Of a stretch of DNA of 64,000 nt, positions 17,073-26,718 are shown in pieces. Position 1 is the stretch's first letter. Each line of letters begins with the position of its first letter. The notes under the pieces were generated by a model that did no database searches, was not told the DNA's origin, and was given only the letters and a program-made list of their open reading frames with translations. The DNA comes from Woronichinia naegeliana WA131 (GTDB lineage: Bacteria > Cyanobacteriota > Cyanobacteriia > Cyanobacteriales > Microcystaceae). A program made the position numbers and the translations under genes. The DNA lies in contig CP073041.1 in the NCBI GenBank assembly GCA_025370055.1, forward strand, positions 1,426,001 to 1,490,000, read 5' to 3'.

Positions 17073-18890
17073 ATGATCAAAATAAATTCTATTCTTACAA
17101 TAGGTCTCAGTTTATGGCTATACACTAGCTTTGTTTCAAGGGCTATTTCTGATTCGCCCCGCCAGATTGCTAAACAAATTTATCCACTCACCGTCAAAAT
17201 CACAGGAAATAAAGATTTTTATACGGGGGTGTTAGTAAATAAGCAAGGAGAGATCTATTCGGCCTTAAGTTGTGGCAATTTTTATTCGTCTAATCCATCT
17301 GATTATCAGGTAATTTTAGATAATAATCAAGTTTATAATGTTCAATCTCTTCGCAATGTTAACTCGAATAATCCTCTTATCTTATTGACTTTTACAAGTC
17401 AGAAAGTCTATCCCACTGCAAAATTAGGAAATTCTCAATCCTTGTCGATCGGCGATCGCCTTTATCTGGCCGGTTTTGTCAAGGGAGATGAACAAGCAGG
17501 AAATCAAAATAATAGCATTAGTGGCTTTCAATTCACTGAGGGGATTATTTCCAGTATGCCAAATCCGCCTCGACAGAATGTTTACAATTTTACTCACACT
17601 AACATTAGTTATGCCGGTCTAGAAGGCAGTCCTTTATTTGATAGTGAAGGGAAATTAGTCGGACTAAATTGTGGGAATCAACCCTTGCTTGACCAAAGAA
17701 ATAATCCATTTAAGTTGTCCTTTGGTATTGGCATCAACGCTTTTCAAAATAACACTTCTACTCCTACTATAAACAGCAAATTTTCTGCTTTTGGTTCTCC
17801 ACCACCTTATCCCAAAAATCGTTTTCTACCATCACCTCAAACTGCTGAATTAGTGACAGATGATAATCATAGTCAAGAACGTAGTCAAAAACTTCTAGAT
17901 TTAACCAATCTAGCCCGAAAAAAAGCTGGTTTGTCATCGCTTCGTCTATCAATTAATCTTAGTCAAGCTGCCCAAAATCATGCTTTAGATATGGCTAGTC
18001 AAAATCTGATTAGTCATCAAGGTTCTGATCATTCCAATCCTAGCGATCGGGCTAAAAACTTTGGCTACCTGTCCGATTATGTTGGTGAAAATATCACAGG
18101 TGGCAGAATAACAGCCCAGGAAACTATTGATGGTTGGTTAAAAAATCCTCTCTATCGAGCCAATCTTTTAAATACAAAATATACTGAAGTCGGTTTTGGT
18201 TATGTTTATCAACCGAACAGCAAATATCAACATTATTGGGTGGCTCTTTTTGGAACTAAAATAAGTAATAATTCTGGTACGGCTCCTATTAATTCAAGTT
18301 CTTTAAATGGCATTAATTGCCAAGGGCAACAGTGGTTAACCCAAGCTACTTGTACAGGGGATGATCTAAATTCTGAAGAAGCAAAACTCTACCATCTGAT
18401 TAATCAATACCGTATCCAAAGACAATTATCTCCTATTGCTCAATCAGTCTCACTAAATCAAGTGGCCAACCGTCATGTTCGAGATTTACAAGAAAACTTA
18501 GCTCTATATAATCAAAATGGCAAAGATTGGCGATTTGGCTGGAGTAATTGTCCCTACAATAGCGAGCAATCTGTAACGTTTTCCTGTTTGTGGTCAGCCC
18601 CCCAACGACTGAAAACGACTTATTCAGCGATCGCCTATGAAATTATTTGTGGTGGCGATGGTGAAATTACAGCAGAAGAGGCTTTGCGTTGTTGGCAAAA
18701 TAATTCTCTCAATAATGATCTAATTATTAATCAAGGATTATGGCAAACTTATCAGTGGAGAGCAATGGGAATCGGTATATATAATGGTTATGCTGTGCTA
18801 TGGTTAGGAGAGAAAATTGATGGTGGAAAAACTGCACCTAAACCTAGTCCGCAACATTTTCCTTTGCCTGGACGGGGAAAAATTTGGTAA
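17073..18890 (+). CDS. Exported pseudoprotease fused to two CAP (SCP/PR-1) domains, GRGKIW tail
   Basis: Protein of 605 residues: signal sequence (1-25), a trypsin-like domain (about 30-215), a linker, CAP domain 1 (about 270-390), CAP-like domain 2 (about 430-580) and the tail PLPGRGKIW. Compared with the active protease upstream, the triad is lost: the His position is in YSALSCGNF, the Asp is replaced in NSNNPLILLTF, and the Ser position is Glu184 in AGLEGSPLF. CAP domain 1 has NHALDMASQNLISH and GENITGG, but Tyr replaces the usual His in NPLYRANLLN. So it is probably a binding or scaffolding protein rather than an enzyme. The open frame is complete, with no frameshift. Confidence 0.8.
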   Translation: MIKINSILTIGLSLWLYTSFVSRAISDSPRQIAKQIYPLTVKITGNKDFYTGVLVNKQGEIYSALSCGNFYSSNPSDYQVILDNNQVYNVQSLRNVNSNNPLILLTFTSQKVYPTAKLGNSQSLSIGDRLYLAGFVKGDEQAGNQNNSISGFQFTEGIISSMPNPPRQNVYNFTHTNISYAGLEGSPLFDSEGKLVGLNCGNQPLLDQRNNPFKLSFGIGINAFQNNTSTPTINSKFSAFGSPPPYPKNRFLPSPQTAELVTDDNHSQERSQKLLDLTNLARKKAGLSSLRLSINLSQAAQNHALDMASQNLISHQGSDHSNPSDRAKNFGYLSDYVGENITGGRITAQETIDGWLKNPLYRANLLNTKYTEVGFGYVYQPNSKYQHYWVALFGTKISNNSGTAPINSSSLNGINCQGQQWLTQATCTGDDLNSEEAKLYHLINQYRIQRQLSPIAQSVSLNQVANRHVRDLQENLALYNQNGKDWRFGWSNCPYNSEQSVTFSCLWSAPQRLKTTYSAIAYEIICGGDGEITAEEALRCWQNNSLNNDLIINQGLWQTYQWRAMGIGIYNGYAVLWLGEKIDGGKTAPKPSPQHFPLPGRGKIW

Positions 18891-18926
18891 TTAAACCTAT
18901 TTTTGTTATTTTGAAAAGGTTTTAAA

Positions 18927-20000
18927 ATGCAAAAAAAAGAGATCTCATTCGCGTATTTTCATAAATCTTTCCTGAAGATTTTAAAACTAATTTTGGTAAT
19001 AGATCTTTTTTGGAGTCAATCCTCTTTAGCCTATACTCCAGAAGCAATATCTAGTCAAATTTCATCTCGGCTGACTAAACTTAATCATCTAATAAAAACA
19101 AAAGTTAATAGTCAAATCAGTACTCAGTTTGATAGCCGCAAAAATATGGCTTATCGACAAGCTGGTCAGTTCCAACTGATCTATCAACCGACGACTTCTT
19201 ATCCAGAACTGGAAAAAGCTCTCCGCAAATATAATCTCTTTGAAATAATTATTCATCAACTAAACACTTCGGGCTTGATTCTACCAGTTAACTTGCCAGT
19301 CATTTTACGAGAATGTGATCAAGTTAATGCTTTTTATGATCCTGTGGAAAAAAATATTACTATGTGCTACGAGTTTATTTTAGGAGCGAACAAAGATTTT
19401 GAAAAAATTGCTAAAGATGAGAGAGAAGAAACCGGTGAAAGCGCTGTTTATGCAACTATATTTGCTTTTTACCACGAATTAGGTCATGCGTTGATTGATA
19501 TTTTGAAACTACCGACTGTGGGAGAAGAAGAAGGAGTCGTTGACGAGTTTGCTGCAATTATTTTGCTCAATACAAATAATAAGGCTTCTAATCATTCCGG
19601 CAACGAATCCGAAGATTTTCAAACACAAATTGTTCTTAATGGTGCAATCTGGTTTGGTATTCAACCTCAAGGGCCTTTTTGGGATGAACATCCTGCTGGG
19701 GATAAGCGTTTTTTTAATTTACTCTGTCTGATTTATGGCAGTAATCCTGACAAATATCGGCCTATTATTGCGACGGTTTTTAAACATATCTTAGCAAATG
19801 AGAATGCTGAACCAGAACAACTTCAGCGTCGAGGTAGTATGTGTGAACAAGAATATCCAAAGAAATTAGAAAGTTGGACGAAATTATTGATACCCCATTT
19901 TGCTCGTTCTTCAGGAGGATGGGGGCGATCGCGGGTAAAATCTCCATCCCCCTATGTGCCCCCATCAAACAATGGCCGTAATCCTGGACGTGTCTGGTAA
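18927..20000 (+). CDS. Exported DUF4344 putative metallopeptidase, GRVW tail
   Basis: Protein of 357 residues with a signal peptide (about 1-36, ending SSLAYT) and a DUF4344 domain. A zincin motif HELGHALID lies near 186-194, and GEEEGVVDEFAAI about 15 residues later supplies the third acidic ligand typical of this family. Two Cys pairs (RECDQ/TMCYE, LLCLI/SMCEQ) may form disulfides. The C-terminus is Pro/Ser/Asn-rich and ends RNPGRVW, like the three preceding proteins. It starts 36 nt after the CAP gene stop, so the two are very likely co-transcribed. Confidence 0.8.
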   Translation: MQKKEISFAYFHKSFLKILKLILVIDLFWSQSSLAYTPEAISSQISSRLTKLNHLIKTKVNSQISTQFDSRKNMAYRQAGQFQLIYQPTTSYPELEKALRKYNLFEIIIHQLNTSGLILPVNLPVILRECDQVNAFYDPVEKNITMCYEFILGANKDFEKIAKDEREETGESAVYATIFAFYHELGHALIDILKLPTVGEEEGVVDEFAAIILLNTNNKASNHSGNESEDFQTQIVLNGAIWFGIQPQGPFWDEHPAGDKRFFNLLCLIYGSNPDKYRPIIATVFKHILANENAEPEQLQRRGSMCEQEYPKKLESWTKLLIPHFARSSGGWGRSRVKSPSPYVPPSNNGRNPGRVW

Positions 20001-20036
20001 AATAAAACTCGTCAAATCTGATGATTTTATAGGATT

Positions 20037-21077
20037 TTATTTGCCGAATTGACGGTCAAGATCATCGGCAGCCGAGGAACCGTGATTAGAATTGATCCGC
20101 AAAGATTCACCATCTTTCGACAATTCATAACTTAAAGGAATTCGTGATGACTGTAGATAAAATTTTCCTCGTTCGGCTAATGCTTGGGGGGGATTTTCTG
20201 CCATTAATTGTTTAAAGCGTTCAATCCGTTTGGGGACAGCAGGATGATCCGTGTCAAATTCAGCCCCTTCTGTTCTGGCTAAGACTTCCATGGCTCGAAT
20301 GCAACCTTGGGCATCAAAGCCGGCTTTGGCCATGTATTGATAGCCCACTTCATCTGCTTCAAATTCCTGTTTACGCACATTGGCCGCACTTTCCTGCTTA
20401 AATTTTTGCTCTTTTTCGACAAAAATTTCCTGGGCCCGGACTTGGGCCTCCTGAACACGTTGAGCTTTAGCCTTTTCTATTTGAGCAGCTGTTGTATAGG
20501 CCGTTGAAGAATTGTTAGATAAACCAGCACTTACAGCCCCCAAAATGCCAAGAATCACGTCGCCTCCTGTCGGTTGTTGGGCACGTTCTATTTCTGCAAC
20601 AGCCTCTTCCTGGGCTTCTTGCTGAAGTTTTTTCTGTAAGGCGACTTGCTCTGCTTTACCAAGGGCAATATGACGTTTGGAGTGGTGTCCCATTTCGTGA
20701 GCAACGACACAGGCGATCGCCGATGAATCGGATCCCAGTTGATCAAGAATACCGTTATAAACCGCGATCAAATTACCATCGGTTGCAAAAGCGTTAACTT
20801 CGTATTCAGGAGAAATGGTAATGCGCCAAGGATGTTCATCTAACTGATTTGCTCTTGCTAGACGATCAATAATGCGATAGAGAACATACCAATCTTCAGA
20901 CAAATCTTTTTTGGCCATTGCATAGGGATCAATGGGTTGAGGGGCTGGCGCAACTGCCGGGGGAACAGACGTTGGATTTTTCTTACGGCGAGGAGCAGCT
21001 TGGACAGCAAGAGACATGTGCAGAAATAGAATACTGACCAAGAAGGCTAGAGAATGTCGAAATGAAGTATTGAACAT
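20037..21077 (-). CDS. Exported M48-family zinc metalloprotease
   Basis: Protease of 346 residues with a signal peptide (1-27, ending VQAA) and an M48 peptidase domain: HEMGHHSKRH near 128-137 and the downstream Glu in QEFEADEVGYQYM. A long Gln/Glu/Ala-rich coiled-coil-like insert (about 140-215) separates the motif from the third ligand. Related periplasmic proteins (BepA/LoiP type) handle envelope quality control. It converges on the exported-protein cluster with 36 nt between stops and does not carry the Arg/Trp tail (it ends LDRQFGK). Confidence 0.85.
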   Translation of the reverse strand: MFNTSFRHSLAFLVSILFLHMSLAVQAAPRRKKNPTSVPPAVAPAPQPIDPYAMAKKDLSEDWYVLYRIIDRLARANQLDEHPWRITISPEYEVNAFATDGNLIAVYNGILDQLGSDSSAIACVVAHEMGHHSKRHIALGKAEQVALQKKLQQEAQEEAVAEIERAQQPTGGDVILGILGAVSAGLSNNSSTAYTTAAQIEKAKAQRVQEAQVRAQEIFVEKEQKFKQESAANVRKQEFEADEVGYQYMAKAGFDAQGCIRAMEVLARTEGAEFDTDHPAVPKRIERFKQLMAENPPQALAERGKFYLQSSRIPLSYELSKDGESLRINSNHGSSAADDLDRQFGK

Positions 21078-21213
21078 ACTTGAACAAGGTTACTAAAACT
21101 GATTCTTGCCTCAATTATCAATATCTCTGTCCCAAAAATCAAGCATATTTAGATCAAAAATCAAGCATATCTTAGATGGGGAAGTTTACTTATCTGTTTC
21201 TTGATTAGTAGCC

Positions 21214-22035
21214 TTAGTAACTGTAGGGATCGGCTGGGGTGGGAATGGCCTTAATCGATTGAGCTTTTAGCACAACTTGCCGTTTATTGGTAACTCCCTG
21301 AGCGGAATTACTACTCTTATTGGGTAGAGTTTCTGTAATCATTTCGCCTTGGATTTCAAGCCAACCATCCTGGGGATACTGTTGACGACTGCCGGTTAAT
21401 TTCACGGGCAAACCGACCGGATAGGCATCCACCGCACAACAGGTCAAAATAAAGCGACTGAGCAGTAAATAGTTATCGGGTAAATTAGGGGAATAGACGA
21501 CAAAACCTCGAATTTTAGCCTTTTGGCCCGCGTAGGCATCGGGTTCAGGGTAAGCATTGATCGTCCGAATCCAATCAATCAGCGATCGCTCTTCGGGTTT
21601 AATATTGGCAGCAAAACTTTCAGCTTGAATTTGGGTAGCCGGTAAAGTATTACTAATCCCTCTCTGGAGAGCAACCTGACTATTAAAAGCAGTGGGGGGA
21701 ATCAAAAATGCCAAGATCGCCGTGATTAACAGTAAAGCACTGCCTAGACCGACGGGCAGCAGGGTAATATGAGCAACGGTATCCTTGACAGACGATGAGC
21801 GATTTTTGCGAAATAACCGTTTTAGCCATTGTCCTCCCCGAATCACACTTAAGCCAACTAGCACTACGCCAGTCATGGTCACTAAGCCAAAATAATTGGG
21901 ATGAACCAGTAATCTTAATTCGCCACTGAAGGAATATCGCAACATCAAAAGTCCCCAGGCCAAAATAGCCAAAATATCCACCGTTGGCAGCAGAAATTGG
22001 GTAGTGAAGGACTTAAGGGGCAGCAAAGATTTCAT
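21214..22035 (-). CDS. TIGR03943/DUF1980 family protein (YcgQ-like), permease partner
   Basis: Protein of 273 residues: membrane helices near 15-32, 44-62 and 90-112, then a soluble domain with AKIRGFVVY and the Cys pair LTCCAVDAYPVG. It matches the two-component permease partner family TIGR03943 (Bacillus YcgQ). It follows the permease gene (36 nt gap, same strand). In Bacillus the pair has been tied to zinc limitation; no Zur-type site is recognisable here, so the transported substrate is open. Confidence 0.78.
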   Translation of the reverse strand: MKSLLPLKSFTTQFLLPTVDILAILAWGLLMLRYSFSGELRLLVHPNYFGLVTMTGVVLVGLSVIRGGQWLKRLFRKNRSSSVKDTVAHITLLPVGLGSALLLITAILAFLIPPTAFNSQVALQRGISNTLPATQIQAESFAANIKPEERSLIDWIRTINAYPEPDAYAGQKAKIRGFVVYSPNLPDNYLLLSRFILTCCAVDAYPVGLPVKLTGSRQQYPQDGWLEIQGEMITETLPNKSSNSAQGVTNKRQVVLKAQSIKAIPTPADPYSY

Positions 22036-22071
22036 AACGATGGCCGAAAAAAAGACAAGATAGGCTGATTG

Positions 22072-23082
22072 CTAAAACAGATAACTATGGATTAAGGCCA
22101 AAATAAAGGTTAATTGGGCCGCTAAAACCAAAAGATAGACAATAATTTTAGCCCGAAAGATCGAGAGCATTAGCCCGATACTCTTAATATCAATCATGGG
22201 GCCAAAGATTAAAAAGGCCAATAGAGAGCTACTGGTAAAGGTTGAGGCAAAGGAAAGGGCAAAAAAGGAATCAACAGTAGAACAGACAGAGACAATCCCT
22301 GCTAACAGCATCATGGCTAGAATCGAGCTAATGGTTCCCTGACCTAATGTCAAAATCAATTCTCTGGGAACAAAGGTTTGAATGGCGGCGGCGATCGCAC
22401 TTCCCAGGATTAGCATTCCTCCCAATTCCCGTAATTCCTGGCTAACGTTTTCCACAAACAATTGCCATCGCTGAGGAGCCAAGGGAGAAAGAGCCGGATT
22501 CAGCTTGCTAGATAAGTTTTCATCTAAGCGTAAGGGTTGGCCTGGGGTTCCCAGTAAATAAGTTCCTGATTGCAACAAAGGTGAAACTAGCTCTGTCGGG
22601 GTTTGAAGACTTAAATTACTTCGTTGTAAACGTTGAGCTAAGAGAGGTTGTAATAAAGGAGACGCATCCTTCTGGACACTGAACACGCAGCTAATGGCGA
22701 TCGCAATACTCAAGGAAAAAATAATGCGAAACCAAACAATTTCCGGCTGATCTCGAAATGCCACCCAGGTTGACCAAATGACAATGGGATTCACCGTTGG
22801 GGCCGCTAACAAAAAACCGATCGCCACCGAAGTAGGCAAACCCTTCATCAAAAAGCGTCGAGCCACGGGTACATTGCCACACTCACAAACAGGAAACAAA
22901 AACCCCATAAAACTTCCCGCCAAGGCCCCTAAAATCGGCTGACGCGGTAAATAGCGAATTAATTTCTGCTCATCACTAAATAACAGCAAAGCACTAGAAA
23001 GTAAAACCCCCAAAGTTAAAAAGGGGATAGCTTCTACTAATAAACTCAGAAAAATGGTAAAAGCTTGCTGAAATTGACTCAT
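22072..23082 (-). CDS. Permease of the ArsP/YraQ (DUF318) family, YcgR-like
   Basis: Inner-membrane permease of 336 residues with about eight helices in two halves. The family motif FPVCECGNVPVARRFL (near 61-76) contains a CxC, and a related motif (AGIVSVCSTVDSFFALS, near 262-278) marks the second half. The partner TIGR03943 gene downstream and a TPR protein 17 nt upstream suggest a three-gene transcript. Substrate unknown; arsenic, zinc or small thiol compounds have been proposed for relatives. Confidence 0.82.
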   Translation of the reverse strand: MSQFQQAFTIFLSLLVEAIPFLTLGVLLSSALLLFSDEQKLIRYLPRQPILGALAGSFMGFLFPVCECGNVPVARRFLMKGLPTSVAIGFLLAAPTVNPIVIWSTWVAFRDQPEIVWFRIIFSLSIAIAISCVFSVQKDASPLLQPLLAQRLQRSNLSLQTPTELVSPLLQSGTYLLGTPGQPLRLDENLSSKLNPALSPLAPQRWQLFVENVSQELRELGGMLILGSAIAAAIQTFVPRELILTLGQGTISSILAMMLLAGIVSVCSTVDSFFALSFASTFTSSSLLAFLIFGPMIDIKSIGLMLSIFRAKIIVYLLVLAAQLTFILALIHSYLF

Positions 23083-23099
23083 GGAGAAGGGGCCAGATA

Positions 23100-23516
23100 T
23101 TACTTTTGGGGAGGAGTCGCCGAATCATTCTGGCCCGGCAGAGGCGGTTTTTTACCGGTTTTGACCTGATATTTAATAGCATCTAGCAATTGTTTTAATT
23201 GCTTTTCTTCTGGATAAAGTTTAACCAGTTTTTCCATCGGCGCGATCGCTCCAGGTAAATCCCCCATTTTTAATCGCACTTCTGCTAAACCTTGTAACGC
23301 CGTTGGGTTTTCGGGTTCTCGTGCTAAAACTTTTTCGTAACCCTGGGCCACCTGCTGGAGATTATTTTTCGCTGATTGGGGAGAAGTTGTAGGACTAGAA
23401 GGAGGAGCCTGATTGAACATACTAAACATCGGAATTGTCATCGTCCCTAAGAAAGCCAGGCTGGAGATGATGATTAAAAACTTTTGTAAATTGTTTTTGG
23501 AAGAATTCTCTGACAT
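23100..23516 (-). CDS. Membrane-anchored tetratricopeptide repeat protein
   Basis: Protein of 138 residues with one N-terminal membrane segment (about 13-32) and about two TPR units (NLQQVAQGYEKVLAREPENPTAL and VRLKMGDLPGAIAPMEKLVK), ending in a Pro-rich tail. Likely a scaffold or assembly factor. It precedes the permease gene by 17 nt on the same strand. A short hairpin, TCTCCT-CAC-AGGAGA, lies upstream at 23698-23712. Confidence 0.72.
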   Translation of the reverse strand: MSENSSKNNLQKFLIIISSLAFLGTMTIPMFSMFNQAPPSSPTTSPQSAKNNLQQVAQGYEKVLAREPENPTALQGLAEVRLKMGDLPGAIAPMEKLVKLYPEEKQLKQLLDAIKYQVKTGKKPPLPGQNDSATPPQK

Positions 23517-23748
23517 TATTCTCGCAATCTTTATTAAAATGAGTTGAAATTTTATGGAATCATTTAAAATCAGGTTTAGAATCTAGAACAGCTCATCTCT
23601 AGTGTAGATTGATAGCTCTAGGCAAACTACTTATTGATTACTTAACGTTCTTATAATGCATGCCCCTGAGCTAGGATGAGAGATTAAAATTGCTTGCTCT
23701 CCTCACAGGAGAAATATAGTGTGGTTAAACAGAGGTTAAACCATAAAA

Positions 23749-24252
23749 CTAAACATATTGATTAAAGTGAAAATAGCTATAGACTCCTCCACCAAAACTC
23801 AGCAGACAAATTAACGTTAAAATACCGAGGGTTTGGAGACTGTTAAAACCCGCAGAGCGAAATTCGATACGTCCCAAAATGGCTGCGGCCAATAAAACTA
23901 AAAATTCAATAAAGAGATTAAACCAGCGTAAAACCAAAACGAACAAAAAAGACCAGATTAGAATCGAAACAATAGATCGAACTTCCGACTGCATCCAACT
24001 ACCGACAAAAAAAGTCATCAAGGTGACAGGGGCGGTTAAAGCTAAAGAAGTCAGAATGATGGCCATTAACGCTAGGGCATGAATAACGGCAATAAAGATT
24101 TCCTGCTCTAATCCGATATGCCAATGCTGGAATTGTTCCAAGAGAATTTGACTCCAACCCAGGCTTTTGGCCGCAATATCCCAGCCAAAAACAGCATAAG
24201 TAATGATCAATAAGCCAGTGGAAAGTAGGGGAATTAAATTCAACCAGGCCAT
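23749..24252 (-). CDS. Hypothetical multi-pass membrane protein
   Basis: Protein of 167 residues with about four or five hydrophobic helices (near 5-25, 50-80, 90-125, 140-160), no charged catalytic motif and no family I recognise. The ATG at 24252 opens with MAWLNLIPLLSTGL. It stands alone between the TPR gene and apcD. Confidence 0.6.
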   Translation of the reverse strand: MAWLNLIPLLSTGLLIITYAVFGWDIAAKSLGWSQILLEQFQHWHIGLEQEIFIAVIHALALMAIILTSLALTAPVTLMTFFVGSWMQSEVRSIVSILIWSFLFVLVLRWFNLFIEFLVLLAAAILGRIEFRSAGFNSLQTLGILTLICLLSFGGGVYSYFHFNQYV

Positions 24253-24380
24253 GAATAATCCTTGACAACGCAGAAGAAAACCAAAAGGGAATGGAAGAAA
24301 AGGAAAATACCGCGATTAATTACTGATAGTTAGCCAACCGCGATCGCTTTTCCTCCCCCCATCCTAGCCTAGTCCTAAAA

Positions 24381-24866
24381 TTAAGACATTGCTTGAATAA
24401 TATAATCAAAGTAGGGAGCGGCTTCTTGGGCCTCTTCAATACTCAGTAAACCGAGAGCAGCGTCTTTTAGGCAACGAATCGCTTCCACCATGCCCGGAAC
24501 TGGAACATTGAGGGAGTTATACATTTCCTTAACACCGACTAAACCGATTTTTTCAATGGGTTCTTGATTGCCAGAGAGAATCCCGTAGGTTATGAGACGG
24601 AGATACCATCCATAATCTCGAAGACACTGATTGTACTGGCGTTGACCATAAGCATTACCGCCAGGGGCCCGAAAGTCGGGTCGCTTTCTAAATAATTGCT
24701 TTTGGGCTTGGTCAACAATTTTCTTTTCATTTTCAGCCAAGGTCTCAGCGATACGAATGCGCTGTTGGCCGGTTTTTAAAAACTCTTGGATACCCTGTAG
24801 TTCGCCACTACTGGGATATCTGAGTTCGTCGTCTGCTTTCAGAATAACTTGACTAACTACGCTCAT
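24381..24866 (-). CDS. apcD: Allophycocyanin B alpha subunit ApcD
   Basis: Phycobilisome core subunit of 161 residues. It is one of the terminal emitters, and in ApcD mutants energy transfer toward photosystem I is affected. The phycocyanobilin attachment residue is Cys81 in [14 protein letters not shown]. The full length aligns by eye with ApcD, including the start [19 protein letters not shown] and the end [12 protein letters not shown], which separate it from ApcA. It is monocistronic, as is usual for apcD. Confidence 0.95.
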   Translation of the reverse strand: MSVVSQVILKADDELRYPSSGELQGIQEFLKTGQQRIRIAETLAENEKKIVDQAQKQLFRKRPDFRAPGGNAYGQRQYNQCLRDYGWYLRLITYGILSGNQEPIEKIGLVGVKEMYNSLNVPVPGMVEAIRCLKDAALGLLSIEEAQEAAPYFDYIIQAMS

Positions 24867-25054
24867 GATATCAACGGAAATCTAATATCTTCATAGTAGT
24901 TTAGCTTGAGTTGTGATCTCTCAGGACAAGTCTCACAGAAAAGCTAGAAGAAACTTAATGAGGAAAGAGTCGCTCTCAATCTCGATAACACGCCCTTTTT
25001 CATCGATTTTCTCTAGCATTCTTGCTTAACGGACAAATTAAATGCCCCCATGCC

Positions 25055-26296
25055 CTAAAGATTAAAGGCTTCTTTTAAGGCGATCGCCTTGTCAGTTTTC
25101 TCCCAGGGTAAGTCCAAATCATTGCGGCCAAAGTGACCATAGGCAGCTACATCCTGGAAGAAACGGCCTCCCCGTTCCGAGGGTAAACCCCGCAGATTAA
25201 AGGCTTGGATAATACCGGCGGGACGAAGCTCAAATAATTGATTAACAACGGTTAATAATGCTTCTTCATCCACCTTGCCAGTACCGAAGGTTTCCAGCAT
25301 GACACTAACTGGACGAGCTACCCCAATCGCGTAACTAACCTGAACTTCACATTTATCCGCTAAACCAGCAGCGACAATATTTTTGGCCACATAACGGGCG
25401 GCATAGGCAGCAGAACGATCAACCTTCGTGGGATCTTTCCCTGAAAATGCACCACCGCCATGACGAGAATAGCCACCGTAGGTATCGACAATGATTTTAC
25501 GTCCCGTTAAACCAGCATCACCTTGGGGGCCACCAATGACAAACTTACCTGTAGGATTCACGAGAAAACGGGTGCTATCGTTAGGCTTCAGGGCAATATC
25601 GGCAAAAACTGATTGAATCACAGTTTCCCAAAGATCTGCCTTGATTTTAGCCTGTACACTTTCGTTGTCGGTCATGCTGCCAATGGTGGCATCATGTTGA
25701 GTCGAAACCAGAATAGTATCAATGGCAACGGGTACGCCATCTTCATAGACAATGGAGACCTGGGTTTTCCCGTCTGGACGAAGATAATCTAATTCTCCCG
25801 ATTTACGGACGTTGGCTAGACCTAACGCCACCCGATGGGCCAAACTAATGGGTAAAGGCATTAATTCAGGGGTTTCATTACAGGCAAAACCAAACATTAA
25901 ACCCTGATCACCGGCACCAATACTATCCAGTTCGTCTTCGCTCAGTTGATGACGTTGTTCCTGGGCCGCCGTTACCCCTTGGGAAATATCAGGGGATTGT
26001 TCATCCAGGGCCACTAACACCGCACAGCTATTGGCAGAGAAACCATTATCCGCATCGGTATAGCCAATTTCTGCAATTTTTTTGCGGGCAAGATCCACAA
26101 AATTAATATGGGCTTTGGTGGTAACTTCTCCCGTAATTAAAACGAGTCCGGTATTAACGACCGTTTCGGCTGCCACCCGACTGGCCGGATCATGGGCAAG
26201 CAGAGTATCTAGAATGGTGTCGGAAATCTGGTCACATACTTTATCAGGATGACCTTCAGTGACGGATTCCGAGGTAAATAAATAACGTTTAGACAA
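25055..26296 (-). CDS. metK: S-adenosylmethionine synthetase
   Basis: Cytosolic MetK of 413 residues making S-adenosylmethionine from methionine and ATP. Signature segments are [12 protein letters not shown] near the N-terminus, [12 protein letters not shown] (ATP site) and [16 protein letters not shown]. The reading frame begins with TTG at 26296 and no upstream ATG exists in frame; the resulting start [16 protein letters not shown] matches the family, so TTG is credible, helped by GAGG 11 nt upstream. Conserved and intact. Confidence 0.95.
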   Translation of the reverse strand: MSKRYLFTSESVTEGHPDKVCDQISDTILDTLLAHDPASRVAAETVVNTGLVLITGEVTTKAHINFVDLARKKIAEIGYTDADNGFSANSCAVLVALDEQSPDISQGVTAAQEQRHQLSEDELDSIGAGDQGLMFGFACNETPELMPLPISLAHRVALGLANVRKSGELDYLRPDGKTQVSIVYEDGVPVAIDTILVSTQHDATIGSMTDNESVQAKIKADLWETVIQSVFADIALKPNDSTRFLVNPTGKFVIGGPQGDAGLTGRKIIVDTYGGYSRHGGGAFSGKDPTKVDRSAAYAARYVAKNIVAAGLADKCEVQVSYAIGVARPVSVMLETFGTGKVDEEALLTVVNQLFELRPAGIIQAFNLRGLPSERGGRFFQDVAAYGHFGRNDLDLPWEKTDKAIALKEAFNL

Positions 26297-26718
26297 TTGA
26301 CCGTAAGCCTCGCAAAGAAATGGAACATTCTCTTAACTTGACACTCCACTCACTCCAGAGGGTGGATTCTTGGGCTGAACACGGCTTTACTAAAAAAAAT
26401 GAGTTTTAGTTTTACTGGTTCATGTCTAGTCCGACTATACGCTTTCACGTCAGCCTCTTAATGGACTACTCCCACAAGCGTAAATTTCCCTGTGTCCCAG
26501 GGTATATAGCCTAATCTAAGGCCAAGCTATTCAAGACGGAAGAGGTTTAAAACCCGATTTTTCCATAAATTAACCAATCATGATAGCGGTAATTTTCTTA
26601 AATTGTGATTAATGACGGTTGAAAGTTCTAGAGGTAATGGAAGGGAATGGGGTGTTGGGACTAGAATAGGTACATTAGACTTTGTTCAGTTTATTTTGAG
26701 ATCAATTTGGCGGTGATT
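26297..26718. other. Divergent promoter region of metK and hemW
   Basis: About 420 bases without a gene. It should contain promoters for both flanking genes. A perfect inverted repeat CCCTG-TGTCC-CAGGG lies at 26488-26502, next to TATATAGCCTAATC, which reads as GATTAGGCTATATA on the metK strand and could be a -10 region. I looked for a SAM riboswitch upstream of metK and could not recognise one. Confidence 0.5.

Noticed and set aside
26297-26706. SAM riboswitch upstream of metK
   Set aside because: No recognisable SAM-I, SAM-II or SAM/SAH core could be laid on the sequence by eye.
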